A stretch of 64,000 nucleotides of DNA from Rhodoplanes tepidamans (GCF_030813915.1 NZ_JAUSUJ010000007.1:173667-237666), one strand, 5' to 3'; counted from the first letter of the stretch, positions 36,637-45,370 are shown. Notes: generated by a model not told the origin, from the letters alone. A program made the numbers and translations.

Positions 36637-36867
36637 ATGCCGACGCTGGCGACGCTCGGAAGCGTGCTGATCCGAATGTTCGCGGACGATCACAACCCGC
36701 CGCACTTCCACATCGTGACGCCGGACCACGAGGCGCTGATCCGCCTCTCGGACCTCTCGGTCATGGCCGGCTCGATCGACCGCCGCAGCCTCGCCGTCGC
36801 CCTCGACTGGGCGATCAAGAACAGGGAGACGCTGGAGCATGAATGGAGCCGCCTCAACGAACGATGA
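36637..36867 (+). CDS. DUF4160 protein (putative toxin-like partner)
   Basis: This 76-residue protein starts MPTLATLGSVLIRMFADD and has the family motif HNPPHFH (19-25), followed by HEALIRLSDL and a C-terminal helix IKNRETLEHEW. DUF4160 proteins are small, compact and nearly always paired with DUF2442. The pairing resembles a type II toxin-antitoxin module, but activity has not been shown to my knowledge. The ATG at 36637 follows GGACGGAG and two tandem operators. It overlaps the next gene by 29 nt. Confidence 0.8.
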   Translation: MPTLATLGSVLIRMFADDHNPPHFHIVTPDHEALIRLSDLSVMAGSIDRRSLAVALDWAIKNRETLEHEWSRLNER

Positions 36868-37312
36868 GGTCGTCCGGGTCGGCCCCGCCCTTCCACGGAT
36901 CGCCGCCGCGACGCCTCTCGACGGCCGCAAGGTCGCGGTGACGTGGCGCTCGGGCGAGACCAGGATCGTCGATCTGGCCCCCGCGCTGGAGAGCCGCCGC
37001 ATCTACATTCCGCTCCGAGCCGACGATGCGCTGTTCCGCACGCTGCGCGTCAGCGCGCACGGCGACGCGATCGAGTGGGACGGCGGGCTGGACGTCTCGG
37101 CGATCTGGCTCGACCGGTTGCCGCCGGTCGCCTTCGACAATGCCGACTTCCGCCGGGCGATGGACGATCTCGACATGACGCTGGACGGCATGGCGGCGCA
37201 GCTCGAAGTGTCCCGCCGGCTCGTCGCGGGATACCGCAAAGACAAGCCGATCCCCCGGCACATCGCGCTCGCGGTCCGCTACCTGGTCGAGCGGCAGCAC
37301 CGATCGAGGTGA
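36839..37312 (+). CDS. DUF2442 protein with C-terminal HTH (putative antitoxin)
   Basis: This 157-residue protein has an N-terminal DUF2442 domain (about 20-95; GRKVAVTWRSGETRIVDLAP, RVSAHGDAIEWDGGLDVSAI). A C-terminal helix-turn-helix follows (MTLDGMAAQLEVSRRLVAGY, then RKDKPIPRHIALAVRYL). The HTH fits binding of the AGTGCA palindromes upstream, so it should act as repressor and neutraliser of its DUF4160 partner. The 29-nt overlap with the partner gives coupled translation. The fused HTH is a less common variant of DUF2442. Confidence 0.8.
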   Translation: MNGAASTNDEVVRVGPALPRIAAATPLDGRKVAVTWRSGETRIVDLAPALESRRIYIPLRADDALFRTLRVSAHGDAIEWDGGLDVSAIWLDRLPPVAFDNADFRRAMDDLDMTLDGMAAQLEVSRRLVAGYRKDKPIPRHIALAVRYLVERQHRSR

Positions 37313-37463
37313 GTGAGGGGGTGGAATTCCTATGCACCCAAGGGATCGGCGGAGGGTGCGGGAATTCCGGCGCTTCGACGCGGAACAGGAATTTCTGGCG
37401 CGTCCCGTATAGCTCCTTTGAGGAGTATGGTGGACAGCAAGCCCACAGCCGCCTTCGGATAGC

Positions 37464-37500
37464 GGCGGAGTACGGCGCTTCGCGCCTGATCCGCCCTACG
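37464..37500. repeat. Short inverted repeat upstream of the HEPN gene
   Basis: GGCGGAGTACGGCGC, a TTC loop and GCGCCTGATCCGCC form an imperfect hairpin ending in CTACG. It looks like a degenerate copy of a dispersed GGCGGAT...ATCCGCC palindrome common in Hyphomicrobiales. It lies about 30 bp before the HEPN gene start and may mark an insertion boundary. Confidence 0.4.
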
Positions 37501-37531
37501 CTTGCTATCGTTGATTAAACGAGGTATCGCC

Positions 37532-38200
37532 GTGAGGAATTCCTCACAATTCAGACCGATCAGGCCAATTCCTATCGAAATGCGAGATCGTGCGAATGCC
37601 GTATTGGAAAAGCTCTTCGCTCTCGATGAAGGGATCGCCAATGCACGAGCTTTCCGCGCGATATTAGAAAACCTTCATAACCGTGATTTAGAAATCCTAG
37701 CAGAACCGCATATCTCTGCCGTTACTATCGTGCGCGCGGGTATTCTGCGGGCAGCGATTGGTGCGATCATGTCGTGCCTCGATCCAGGTGACGGACGCGG
37801 CAATCGCGCGAGTGTCGGGCAGATTATCGACCTGCTTTCGGATTCAACCCTGGCCGAAGTGTTTCCCGATAATGCCAATACGGCCACCGAAGCGGCAGCC
37901 GCATTGGCGGTCGTTCGCAATGACTTCGAAGCTCTTCGGAATAACCAAGCATTCAAGGACGCTCGAGCCCTTCGCAACGACGCGATCGCACATATTTTGA
38001 TCCAAGACGACCCAACACCTACTGTACAGTATGATATATTTTATCAAATGCACGACGCTGCGGAAAAGCTCGTGACAAATCTTTATGTAGTCTGCGCAAG
38101 GGGCACGCCGGATTTCGTCGATCACCAGATGCGGCTAACACAACTCGCGGCAACATTCTGGGACACATATTTCAGGGGAATGAGGGTGCCCGAGGCGTGA
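37532..38200 (+). CDS. HEPN-domain protein, AbiU2-like
   Basis: This 222-residue, all-helical protein carries the HEPN active-site motif R148-N-D-A-I-A-H154 inside FKDARALRNDAIAHILIQDD, the R-x4-6-H pattern of HEPN RNases. The layout fits the AbiU2 HEPN family of abortive-infection proteins. Such proteins are thought to cut RNA and stop growth on phage infection. The gene is strikingly AT-richer than everything around it (roughly half G+C by eye) and its codon use differs, so it was probably acquired. The GTG at 37532 has GAGGT 6 nt upstream; TTG starts at 37502 and 37511 are weaker. It is bounded by repeats on both sides. Confidence 0.72.
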   Translation: MRNSSQFRPIRPIPIEMRDRANAVLEKLFALDEGIANARAFRAILENLHNRDLEILAEPHISAVTIVRAGILRAAIGAIMSCLDPGDGRGNRASVGQIIDLLSDSTLAEVFPDNANTATEAAAALAVVRNDFEALRNNQAFKDARALRNDAIAHILIQDDPTPTVQYDIFYQMHDAAEKLVTNLYVVCARGTPDFVDHQMRLTQLAATFWDTYFRGMRVPEA

Positions 38201-38233
38201 TGCAGCCAGCGTAGCCGGATGGAGCAAAGCGAG

Positions 38234-38315
38234 CGTAGCCCGGATAGAGCCGAAGGCGAAATCCGGGGGCATTGCGGCGAGAGTCCCGGGTTTCGCGTGC
38301 TCAACCCGGGCTACG
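38234..38315. repeat. Dispersed inverted repeat CGTAGCCCGGAT / CCCGGGCTACG
   Basis: The left end CGTAGCCCGGATAGAGCC mirrors the right end AACCCGGGCTACG, with GAAATCCGGG against CCCGGGTTTCGC inside. This is a common extragenic palindrome class of Hyphomicrobiales. It follows the HEPN gene directly, before tRNA-Val. Confidence 0.65.
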
Positions 38316-38396
38316 AGTGGCGAGCCGCGGCGACGCCGGCGCCACGACACGTGCGGGAACCAAAATATACCGCGACTTCAATTGTATGGAGCAGAA

Positions 38397-38472
38397 TGGT
38401 GGGCGGTGACGGGCTCGAACCGCCGACCTACACGGTGTAAACGTGCCGCTCTACCGACTGAGCTAACCGCCC
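38397..38472 (-). tRNA. tRNA-Val (anticodon TAC)
   Basis: On the minus strand the gene has a GGGCGGT/ACCGCCC acceptor, a D arm AGCTCAGTCGGTAGAGC, an anticodon loop TTTACAC with TAC, and a T arm GGCGG-TTCGAGC-CCGTC. The CCA is encoded at 38397-38399. Its 3' end faces the HEPN island about 200 bp away. Confidence 0.93.
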
Positions 38473-39009
38473 GGTGGGCGGATCCTTAGCGCCGGAGGCG
38501 GCGCCGGCGCAAGCCGCACGCGGCGGCCGTTGCGCCACCCGGAACGGACGGCCGGTGGCGGCCCGTCCGCACCGGCTCCCGAGGCGCCGGAGTGCCGCGG
38601 CGCCGGAGTGCCGGGGCAGCCGATGTGACCGGCAGAGCCGTCGCGGGCAAAACCCGACGGCGCCGAACCTGGACTCCAGTCGACGATTCGGAATCCGCCG
38701 CTGGATTCCGGGTTCGCACCTTCGGTGCGCCCCGGAATGACCCGAACTGATCGACCAGACCCGGTATGATTCGTCTCCCTCCTCCCCCGCCGCGACGGGG
38801 CTCGGAGGTGGCCGAGGCGCCCGGCGGGCACTGCCCGGAGGTACGACGCTGCAGCACGCGCGGCCCCCGGCTCGCCCGGAGTGTCACCGAACGGGCACAC
38901 CCGCCTGAGATCCTGGTGGAATCCACCCTGCGGGCCGCCCGGCCGGTTGAGCCTTCGGAAACCGGTCTGCCATCCTGTCGCCGGATTCGTGCACGGGGAA
39001 CGGTGGGAC
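38473..39009. other. Intergenic region upstream of the multi-barrel protein
   Basis: It holds one repeat (38655-38741) and no gene I can support. The sequence 38490-38640 is G+C rich with several CCGGAGTGCCG-like short repeats. The promoter of the outer-membrane protein must lie near 38900-39000. Confidence 0.4.
38655..38741. repeat. Dispersed palindromic element, copy B (left half decayed)
   Basis: The right half CTGGATTCCGGGTTCGCA...GCGCCCCGGAATGAC matches copy A. The left half (GACGGCGCCGAACCTGGACTCCAG) has lost the GTCATTCCGG end. Confidence 0.75.
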
Positions 39010-42009
39010 ATGCGAGCGACCTTTCTGGCCGGGGTGTCGGTGATCGGCGTGATGGCGGCGGGCGTGCTGCCGGCGGGAGCGGCCGACCTGCCGGCCCGGA
39101 TGCCCGCGCCGGCGCCGGCCGCGGCGGTCTGGAGCTGGACCGGGCTCTATCTCGGCAGCCACGCCGGCAACGCCTGGGACCGCACCGACTGGCTGGGCGG
39201 CACCGGCATGCTCGCCACGCTGCCGCGCTTCGAGGGCACCGGAACCGCGGGCGGCGGCTTCGCCGGCGCGCAGATCGGCTACAACTACCAGACCGGGCCG
39301 TGGGTGCTCGGCGTCGAGCTCGAGGGCAGTGCCGCCGATCTCGACGGCAACGCCCGCTGCGCCCTGGCGATGGCCATCTGCAACACCCGCGTCGACGCGA
39401 TGGGCACGCTCACCGGCCGGCTCGGCTGGACCTTCGACAACGTGCTGCTCTACGGCCGTGCCGGCGCCGCCTATGCGCATGCCGAGCACATCCTCACCGC
39501 CTACGACGCCGAAAATCCGCTGAAGGGCGACAGCCACCGGTTCGGCTGGACGGTCGGCGGCGGCGTCGAATACGCCGTGTCGCCGGTGTGGTCCGCCAAG
39601 CTCGAATACGACTACCTGCACTTCGGCGCCGACCAGACGACGGTCGCGGACGCGGCGGTGAGCTACGAGATCGAGACCCGCCAGGACATCCACCGCGTGA
39701 AGGTCGGAATCAACCGGCGGCTCGACTGGGGCCTCCCCGGCCTGCCGTCCGGCCTGCCGGCCGCCGGCGGCAGCGCCGGCGTCCCGGTGAAGGCGGCGCC
39801 CGGCCCGGCCGTGCCGGCCTGGACCATCGAGGTCGGCACCCGCGTCTGGTTCTCCGACGGGCGCTACCAGAAGGACCTGATGGACAGCGGCGATCCGAAC
39901 CGGCTCAACTCGCGGCTCAGCTATGTCGACATGACCGGCATCGCGGGCGAGACCTTCGGCCGCTTCGACCACCGCAGCGGCCTGTTCGTGAAGGGCTATT
40001 TCGGCGCCGGCGCGCTCACCAACGGCACCCTGCACGACGAGGACTTCCCGGCCCAGGACTTCTACTCCAACACGGTCTCGGAGATGAAGGACGGCCGCCT
40101 GCGCTACGCCGGCGCGGACATCGGCTGGAACGTCGTCACCGGCCCGGTGGGCAAGCTCGGCGCCTATGTGGGCTATCGTTACTTCCACGAGCGGGGCAAC
40201 GGCTTCGGCTGCGCCCAGATCGCCGGCGACAGCACCTGCGCGCCGGCGATCTCGACGACCTTCCTGGGCCTGAGCGAGACCGAGACGTGGCGCGGCTTCG
40301 CGGTCGGCCTCAACACCCAGCTCCAGCTCACGAACCGCATCCGCCTGGAGGTCGACGGGGCGATCCTGCCCTATGCCAGCCGCACCGGCTACGACAACCA
40401 CTGGTACCGCGACGACATCAACCCGCAGATCGAATCCGGGCGCGGCTGGGGCGGCCAGGTCGAGGCGGTGGTCTCCTACGCGGTGACGCCGCAGTGGAGC
40501 GTCGGCGTCGGCGGCCGCTACTGGTACTACACGACGACCGACGCGCGGACCGAGTTCCCCGGCTCGACGACCGACTCGCCGATGAAGTTCACGGCCGAGC
40601 GCTGGGGCGGCTTCCTGCAGACCTCCTACGCCTTCGACAGCACCGGCGGCGAGATCGCGGCACCGGCCGCGGCCGGCGTCTTCAAGGCCCCGGCGGCGGC
40701 GCCGGCGGGCTGGAGCTGGACCGGCGTCTATGTCGGCGCCCATGCGGGCGCCGCCTGGGGCCGCACCGAATGGACCACCGCGACCGGCACCGGCCGCGAG
40801 GCGTGGAACGACGTCGACGGCAACCTGGTCGGCGGCCAGATCGGCGCCGACTGGCAGCTCGGCCGGTGGGTGGTCGGCGTCGAGGGCAGCTTCAGCTGGA
40901 GCGACCTCGACGGCAACGCGCCGTGCGGCCGCGTCTACACCTGCAACGCCCACGCCGACGGGCTCGGCATGCTGACCGGCCGGCTCGGCTGGGCGTTCGG
41001 CAACGTGCTGCTCTACGGCAAGGCCGGCGTCGCCTGGCTGCAGACCAAGCAGTCGATGCTCTACAACGAGATCCCCAACGCCTACACGGCGGACGAGACC
41101 CGCACCGGCTGGACGGTCGGCTCCGGCCTCGAATACGGCCTGATGCCGAACTGGACCGCCAAGGTCGAGTACAACTGGTCCGACTTCGGCAGCCGGTCGG
41201 TGGCGATGACCGACCAGTTCGGCGGCGTCATCCCGGTCGACGTGAAGCAGACCGTGCAGGACGTGCGGCTCGGCCTGAACTACCGGTTCGGCCAGACCGG
41301 CCCGGTGACCCCGACCCGCGCCATCGGCCCGATCGCCGGCCTGCTCGCGCTCGGCGGCCCGGCCACGCGCTGGACCGGCGTCTATGCCGGCCTCCATGTC
41401 GGCGGCGGCCATGCGAGCGAGGACTGGAGCAATCCGTTCGGCCCGCAGATCTTCGGCGACGACATCGGCAGCGGCGGCTGGCTGGCCGGCGGCCAGGTCG
41501 GCTACAACCATCAGATCGGGTCGGTGGTGCTCGGCGTCGAGGCGGATGCGAGCGCCGCCAATCTCGACGGCACCAACACCTGCTTCGTCGGCCTGAACCC
41601 GCTGGTCGGCGGCGTCGACTGCCGCAGCCAGCTGGAGATGCTCGCCACCCTCACGGGCCGGGCCGGCTGGGCCTTCGACCGCAGCCTCGTCTACGTGAAG
41701 GGCGGCGCCGCCTTCGCCCGCGACCGGCGCGAGCTGAATCTGGTCGGCGTCGGCGGCACCATCCACGAGGCCACCACCAACCGCTGGGGCTGGACCATCG
41801 GCGCCGGCCTCGAGCACGCGGTGCTGCCGAACGTCTCGGTGAAGCTCGAATACGACTACGTCGCGCTCGGCGACGACACGGTCGGCTTCGGCCTGCCGCC
41901 GGCCCTCGCGGTCGTCGACAACCGCTCGGTGAGCCAGGACGCCCACGTCGCCAAGCTCGGGGTGAACTACCTGTTCAACACCCCCCTGCCCGTGCAGGCG
42001 AAGTACTGA
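39010..42009 (+). CDS. Outer-membrane protein of four fused beta-barrel modules
   Basis: This 999-residue protein has a signal peptide (FLAGVSVIGVMAAGVLPAGA, cut after GAA). Omp25/porin-like barrels begin at WSWTGLYLGSHAGNAWDR (about 41-58), WSWTGVYVGAHAGAAWGR (about 568) and RWTGVYAGLHVGGGHASE (about 786). They share motifs such as VVGVE, LTGRLGW and EYDY. Between the first and second lies a different barrel-like domain (about 270-545; WTIEVGTRVWFSDGRYQKDL, YRYFHERGNGFG). Single Omp25 proteins are about 200-280 residues, so this is a four-fold fusion. Each barrel should end in an aromatic residue; here only the last end (VQAKY) does. Pro/Ala-rich linkers join the modules. It follows a repeat-rich spacer. 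Confidence 0.85.
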   Translation: MRATFLAGVSVIGVMAAGVLPAGAADLPARMPAPAPAAAVWSWTGLYLGSHAGNAWDRTDWLGGTGMLATLPRFEGTGTAGGGFAGAQIGYNYQTGPWVLGVELEGSAADLDGNARCALAMAICNTRVDAMGTLTGRLGWTFDNVLLYGRAGAAYAHAEHILTAYDAENPLKGDSHRFGWTVGGGVEYAVSPVWSAKLEYDYLHFGADQTTVADAAVSYEIETRQDIHRVKVGINRRLDWGLPGLPSGLPAAGGSAGVPVKAAPGPAVPAWTIEVGTRVWFSDGRYQKDLMDSGDPNRLNSRLSYVDMTGIAGETFGRFDHRSGLFVKGYFGAGALTNGTLHDEDFPAQDFYSNTVSEMKDGRLRYAGADIGWNVVTGPVGKLGAYVGYRYFHERGNGFGCAQIAGDSTCAPAISTTFLGLSETETWRGFAVGLNTQLQLTNRIRLEVDGAILPYASRTGYDNHWYRDDINPQIESGRGWGGQVEAVVSYAVTPQWSVGVGGRYWYYTTTDARTEFPGSTTDSPMKFTAERWGGFLQTSYAFDSTGGEIAAPAAAGVFKAPAAAPAGWSWTGVYVGAHAGAAWGRTEWTTATGTGREAWNDVDGNLVGGQIGADWQLGRWVVGVEGSFSWSDLDGNAPCGRVYTCNAHADGLGMLTGRLGWAFGNVLLYGKAGVAWLQTKQSMLYNEIPNAYTADETRTGWTVGSGLEYGLMPNWTAKVEYNWSDFGSRSVAMTDQFGGVIPVDVKQTVQDVRLGLNYRFGQTGPVTPTRAIGPIAGLLALGGPATRWTGVYAGLHVGGGHASEDWSNPFGPQIFGDDIGSGGWLAGGQVGYNHQIGSVVLGVEADASAANLDGTNTCFVGLNPLVGGVDCRSQLEMLATLTGRAGWAFDRSLVYVKGGAAFARDRRELNLVGVGGTIHEATTNRWGWTIGAGLEHAVLPNVSVKLEYDYVALGDDTVGFGLPPALAVVDNRSVSQDAHVAKLGVNYLFNTPLPVQAKY

Positions 42010-42055
42010 TCGGAGCACGGGACGACCGGCCCGAGAACGCCGCGCGGCCTCCTTC

Positions 42056-42235
42056 CAAACCTCTCCCCTCGCGGGAGAGGGTGCCCTCGCGGAACGCGAG
42101 GGCGGGCGAGGGGGCGAGCCGCGAGCTCAGAACTTGTGGAAGCCCCCCCTCACCCGTCTCGCCGCTTCGCGGCGAGCCACCCTCTTGTCGCGCAATTGCG
42201 CGACCCGCGAGGGGAGAGGGGAACGAGCCGCCCCG
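42056..42235. repeat. Cluster of CCTCTCCC palindromes
   Basis: CCTCTCCCCTCGCGGGAGAGG (about 42060-42080) and a second stretch to 42225 ending GCGAGGGGAGAGGGGAACG form hairpins. CACCCGTCTCGCCGCTTCGCGGCGAG lies within. These are the same dispersed family as at 1031, 1941 and 49594. They sit between two convergent genes. Confidence 0.65.
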
Positions 42236-42238
42236 CCC

Positions 42239-43504
42239 TCACAGCGGCGTCTTCTCGATCTGGCCGGTGGCGCGCACGAACCAGCGCTCGCTCGCCATCG
42301 GCCTGCCGTTCAGGCGGTCGAGCAGCCAGTCGGCGATCATGGTGGTGGGGAACGGCCCGAGATTGGTCGCCGCGACGTTGCCGACCGAGTGGCGCGACTC
42401 CTGATAGACGACGAAGCGCTTCGGGCCCTTCAGCGCGGCGAGCAGCCGCTCGGAATGCTCGAGCGGCGACAGCTCCTCGCACTCGCCGGCGACGCACAGA
42501 TACGGCGCCGTGATGCGCTCGGCGTGCCCCTCCCAGGTGATGGTCTTGCGGAAGTCGTCGAACTCCGCCTCGTCGCTGATGCCCGACATGTACATGAAGC
42601 GCGTCTTGAAGGTCGGGCAGGCCTGCTGGAAGATCGTCTCGCCCCCCGGCTCGTGGCACACCGACATCACGGCGCAGGCCTTGATGCGCGGCTCGTGCGC
42701 GGTGAGGATGGTGCCGAAGAACGAGCCGAACGAGATCGCCGAGACGCCGATCCGCTCCGCATCGACCTCCGGCCGCGCGACGAGCCAGTCGACGATCGGC
42801 TTGCCGGCCGCGGCCCAGCGCTCGGTGGAGAAGTAGATCCCGAGGATCGGCGCCTCGTACTGGCCGGGCCCGTCGATCGCCAGCACGGCGACGCCGCGCG
42901 CGAGGAAGCGGTCGTTGGCGAGCGCCACCTGGGCTTCCTTGAAGCTGTCCATGCCGGGCACCGCGATCACCACCGGCACCCGGCCGCCCGCGTAGTTCGG
43001 CGGCAGGTGGAACCAGGCCGGCAGCGCCCGGCCCTCGAACGGAATCCACACCGGCTCGACCCGGTGATCGGCGAGCGCCGCGTATTTCCCGAAGCAGGCG
43101 CGCTTGCGCTCGTTGCAGAACAGGTTCGGCGCGTCGTTGCGCTCGTAGGGCCACTGCGCCGCCGCCCAGTGCACGGCCGCCATGTAGTAGTTGTCGCGCG
43201 CCGTGACCAGGTGGCCGTCGGCCTCGGCGGCCTGCGCCTTGGCCTCGCGCCGCCGCGCCACCGCCTCGAAGGCGGGGCCGATGTCGGCCATCTTCTTCAC
43301 CCGCTCGCGGATGCCGGCGAAGTCGGCGTTCGCCTCGGTGCCGCACGGGCCGTTGAGATAGACCGAGCGCGGCTGGTCCCAGTCGATGCCGTTCGCCCGG
43401 ATGACGTTGTCGATCACCCAGCGCTGCTCGGCGAAGCGGCGCACATGCGGCGCGCCGCGCGCGTCGGCGACGGGCGCGGCACGGAGGTCGGTCGGCTGAC
43501 TCAT
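42239..43504 (-). CDS. Alpha/beta hydrolase (DHPON/FrsA-like family)
   Basis: This 421-residue protein has an N-terminal helical cap domain (about 1-150) and an alpha/beta hydrolase core. The nucleophile elbow is ISFGS in RIGVSAISFGSFFGTILTAH, the oxyanion strand VVIAVPGMDSFKEA precedes it, and the catalytic histidine is probably in ESRHSVGN. The family hydrolyses C-C bonds in diketones, such as 2,6-dihydroxypseudooxynicotine, or esters. The substrate here is unknown. It is single, convergent to the barrel protein, with a small secreted protein gene behind it. Confidence 0.85.
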   Translation of the reverse strand: MSQPTDLRAAPVADARGAPHVRRFAEQRWVIDNVIRANGIDWDQPRSVYLNGPCGTEANADFAGIRERVKKMADIGPAFEAVARRREAKAQAAEADGHLVTARDNYYMAAVHWAAAQWPYERNDAPNLFCNERKRACFGKYAALADHRVEPVWIPFEGRALPAWFHLPPNYAGGRVPVVIAVPGMDSFKEAQVALANDRFLARGVAVLAIDGPGQYEAPILGIYFSTERWAAAGKPIVDWLVARPEVDAERIGVSAISFGSFFGTILTAHEPRIKACAVMSVCHEPGGETIFQQACPTFKTRFMYMSGISDEAEFDDFRKTITWEGHAERITAPYLCVAGECEELSPLEHSERLLAALKGPKRFVVYQESRHSVGNVAATNLGPFPTTMIADWLLDRLNGRPMASERWFVRATGQIEKTPL

Positions 43505-43623
43505 GGTCGGATCCTTGGACGTTTTTTGCGCGGGACGAGACCCGCGGGCGTGGCACGACGGCGAGGGAGGACGATCGGAGGACGGCGCGCCCGCGGGCGC
43601 GCCGCAGGCGCGGTCACGCGCGG

Positions 43624-43881
43624 TCAGGACTTCTTGCTCGACGACTTGCCGGATTTCTTGCCGCCCTTGCCCATGCAGGCGTCGATGTCGTTGGCGCGCG
43701 CGCTGGCGCCGAGGCTCGGCTTGCGGGCGTAGGACTGGGCGCAGCAGCGCCGGTACGAGGCCGGCCCGTACTGGCAGACGATCCCGCCCTGGGCGACGGC
43801 CGGGCGGGTGTCGACGAGCGAAAGGCCGAAGGCGAGCAGCACGGCGGCCGCCAGGCCGGCCGACCACGGGACCACGATCAT
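43624..43881 (-). CDS. Small secreted cysteine-containing protein, unrecognised
   Basis: This 85-residue protein has a signal peptide (WSAGLAAAVLLAFGLSLVDT, cut after AVAQ). The mature part has four cysteines (VCQYGPASYRRCCAQSYARK, DACMGKG) and a lysine/serine tail KKSGKSSSKKS. I do not know the family; small periplasmic proteins of this kind are common in Hyphomicrobiales. The basic tail may bind polyanions. Confidence 0.65.
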   Translation of the reverse strand: MIVVPWSAGLAAAVLLAFGLSLVDTRPAVAQGGIVCQYGPASYRRCCAQSYARKPSLGASARANDIDACMGKGGKKSGKSSSKKS

Positions 43882-44087
43882 CACGTTCCTCCGTTGCAGC
43901 GTTCCGACCCGGTGTCGTTGTTGGCGGCGCCCCGCCGGTTCGATTCCGGCCGCGGGGCGTCGCGGCCGCCATGGTAGAGCATGTCCGGCAGGCCCGGCAG
44001 CCCCCTTTCCTCCGGCGGAACCGGCCCTATGATGGCGCCCGCGCACCGGGCCGGCCCGGCGCGCCCCCCGAACCAACGGAGCGGCCG

Positions 44088-44555
44088 ATGGCGATGACGA
44101 TGTCCGGCGAGGTGCAGCTGCCCGCCTCGCGCGAGACCGTGTGGGACAAGCTCAACGATCCCGACGTGCTGCGCGTCTGCATTCCGGGATGCGAGATGCT
44201 CGACCGCCTGTCGGACACCGAGTTCCAGGCCGTCGCCGTGACCAAGATCGGGCCCGTGAAGGCGCGCTGGAAGGGCAAGGTGCGGCTCACCGATCTCGAC
44301 CCGCCGAACGGCTACCGCATCGCCGGCGAGGGCGAGGGCGGCGTCGCCGGCTTCGCCAAGGGCGGCGCCGTGGTGGCGCTCGCCGAGACGGACGGCGGCA
44401 CGCTGCTGTCCTACAACGTCGAGGCGCAGATCGGCGGCAAGCTCGCCCAGCTCGGCCAGCGGCTGGTCGCCGGCGCCTCCAAGAAGATGGCCGACGAGTT
44501 CTTCACCAAGTTCGCCGCCGCCGTCTCGCCCCCGCCGCCCGAGGCGGGCGCATAG
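44088..44555 (+). CDS. CoxG-like SRPBCC protein
   Basis: This 155-residue START-like protein matches the carbon monoxide dehydrogenase subunit G family. It has SGEVQLPASRETVWDKLNDP, VCIPGCEMLDRLSD and LLSYNVEAQIGGKLAQLGQR. CoxG is needed for membrane docking or cofactor maturation of CoxSLM enzymes; related proteins are common beside molybdenum hydroxylases. No CoxSLM gene is next to it here: the CoxSLM-like operon is 39 kb away in the window. It is 35 bp upstream of the pcaD-like gene on the same strand and the two probably form an operon. Confidence 0.85.
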   Translation: MAMTMSGEVQLPASRETVWDKLNDPDVLRVCIPGCEMLDRLSDTEFQAVAVTKIGPVKARWKGKVRLTDLDPPNGYRIAGEGEGGVAGFAKGGAVVALAETDGGTLLSYNVEAQIGGKLAQLGQRLVAGASKKMADEFFTKFAAAVSPPPPEAGA

Positions 44556-44590
44556 CGGACGGACGGCGCGGGACGCACGGGGGATCGCAG

Positions 44591-45370
44591 ATGCCGGAGA
44601 TCGTGTCGGAGGGCTGCGCCCTCCATGTCGAGGTGGAGGGGCCGGCCGACGCCCCCGCCGTGATGTTCTCCAACTCGCTCGGCACCGACCTGACGATGTG
44701 GGACCCGCAGGTGGCGCCGTTCACGCGCCACTTCCGGGTGGTCCGCTACGACCGCCGCGGCCACGGCCGCTCCGGCGTGACGCCCGGCCCCTACTCCATC
44801 GCCCAGCTCGGCCGCGACGCGCTCGCCGTCATGGACGGGCTCGGGCTCGACACGGTGCACTGGGTCGGCCTGTCGATGGGCGGCATGGTCGGCCAGTGGC
44901 TCGGCGCCAACGCGCCGCAGCGGCTGCGCAAGCTGGTGCTGTCCAACACCACGAGCGTCATGCCGGACAAGCAGCCGTGGCACGACCGCATCGCCACGGT
45001 GCGGGCCGGCGGCCTCGCGGCGATCGCCGACAAGGTGATGGGCATCTGGTTCACCCAGGACTTCCGCGAGACGGATCCCGCCGCCGTGGAGAAGATCCGC
45101 GCCGTGTTCCTGAAGACGCCGGTCGACGGCTACGTCGCCAATTGCGAGGCGGTGCGCGACATGGATCTGCGCGACCTCCTGGAGAAGATCGCAGTGCCGA
45201 CCTTCGTGGTCGCCGGCCGCTTCGACCAGTCGACGCCGATCGAGGCGAACGACTTCATCCGCCGCCGCGTGCCGGGCGCCCAGCTCACCATCCTGGACGC
45301 CGCCCACATCTCCAACATCGAGCAGGCGGCCGCCTTCAACACCGAGGTGCTGGGCTTCCTGATGTCGTGA
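44591..45370 (+). CDS. pcaD: 3-oxoadipate enol-lactonase
   Basis: This 259-residue alpha/beta hydrolase has the start VEGPADAPAVMFSNSLGTDL, the nucleophile elbow VGLSMGGMVGQWLGA (serine at about 97) and the catalytic FDQSTPIEANDF and AAHISNIEQ near the end. PcaD opens the lactone ring of 3-oxoadipate enol-lactone in the beta-ketoadipate pathway of aromatic degradation. The sequence is close to known PcaD proteins. It is paired with a CoxG-like gene and no other pca gene lies near. Other lactonases or esterases cannot be excluded. Confidence 0.85.
   Translation: MPEIVSEGCALHVEVEGPADAPAVMFSNSLGTDLTMWDPQVAPFTRHFRVVRYDRRGHGRSGVTPGPYSIAQLGRDALAVMDGLGLDTVHWVGLSMGGMVGQWLGANAPQRLRKLVLSNTTSVMPDKQPWHDRIATVRAGGLAAIADKVMGIWFTQDFRETDPAAVEKIRAVFLKTPVDGYVANCEAVRDMDLRDLLEKIAVPTFVVAGRFDQSTPIEANDFIRRRVPGAQLTILDAAHISNIEQAAAFNTEVLGFLMS

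Noticed and set aside
38397..38472. An integrase-linked attachment site at tRNA-Val for the HEPN island
   Set aside because: I see no integrase gene and no repeated 3' tRNA fragment on the far side of the HEPN gene.
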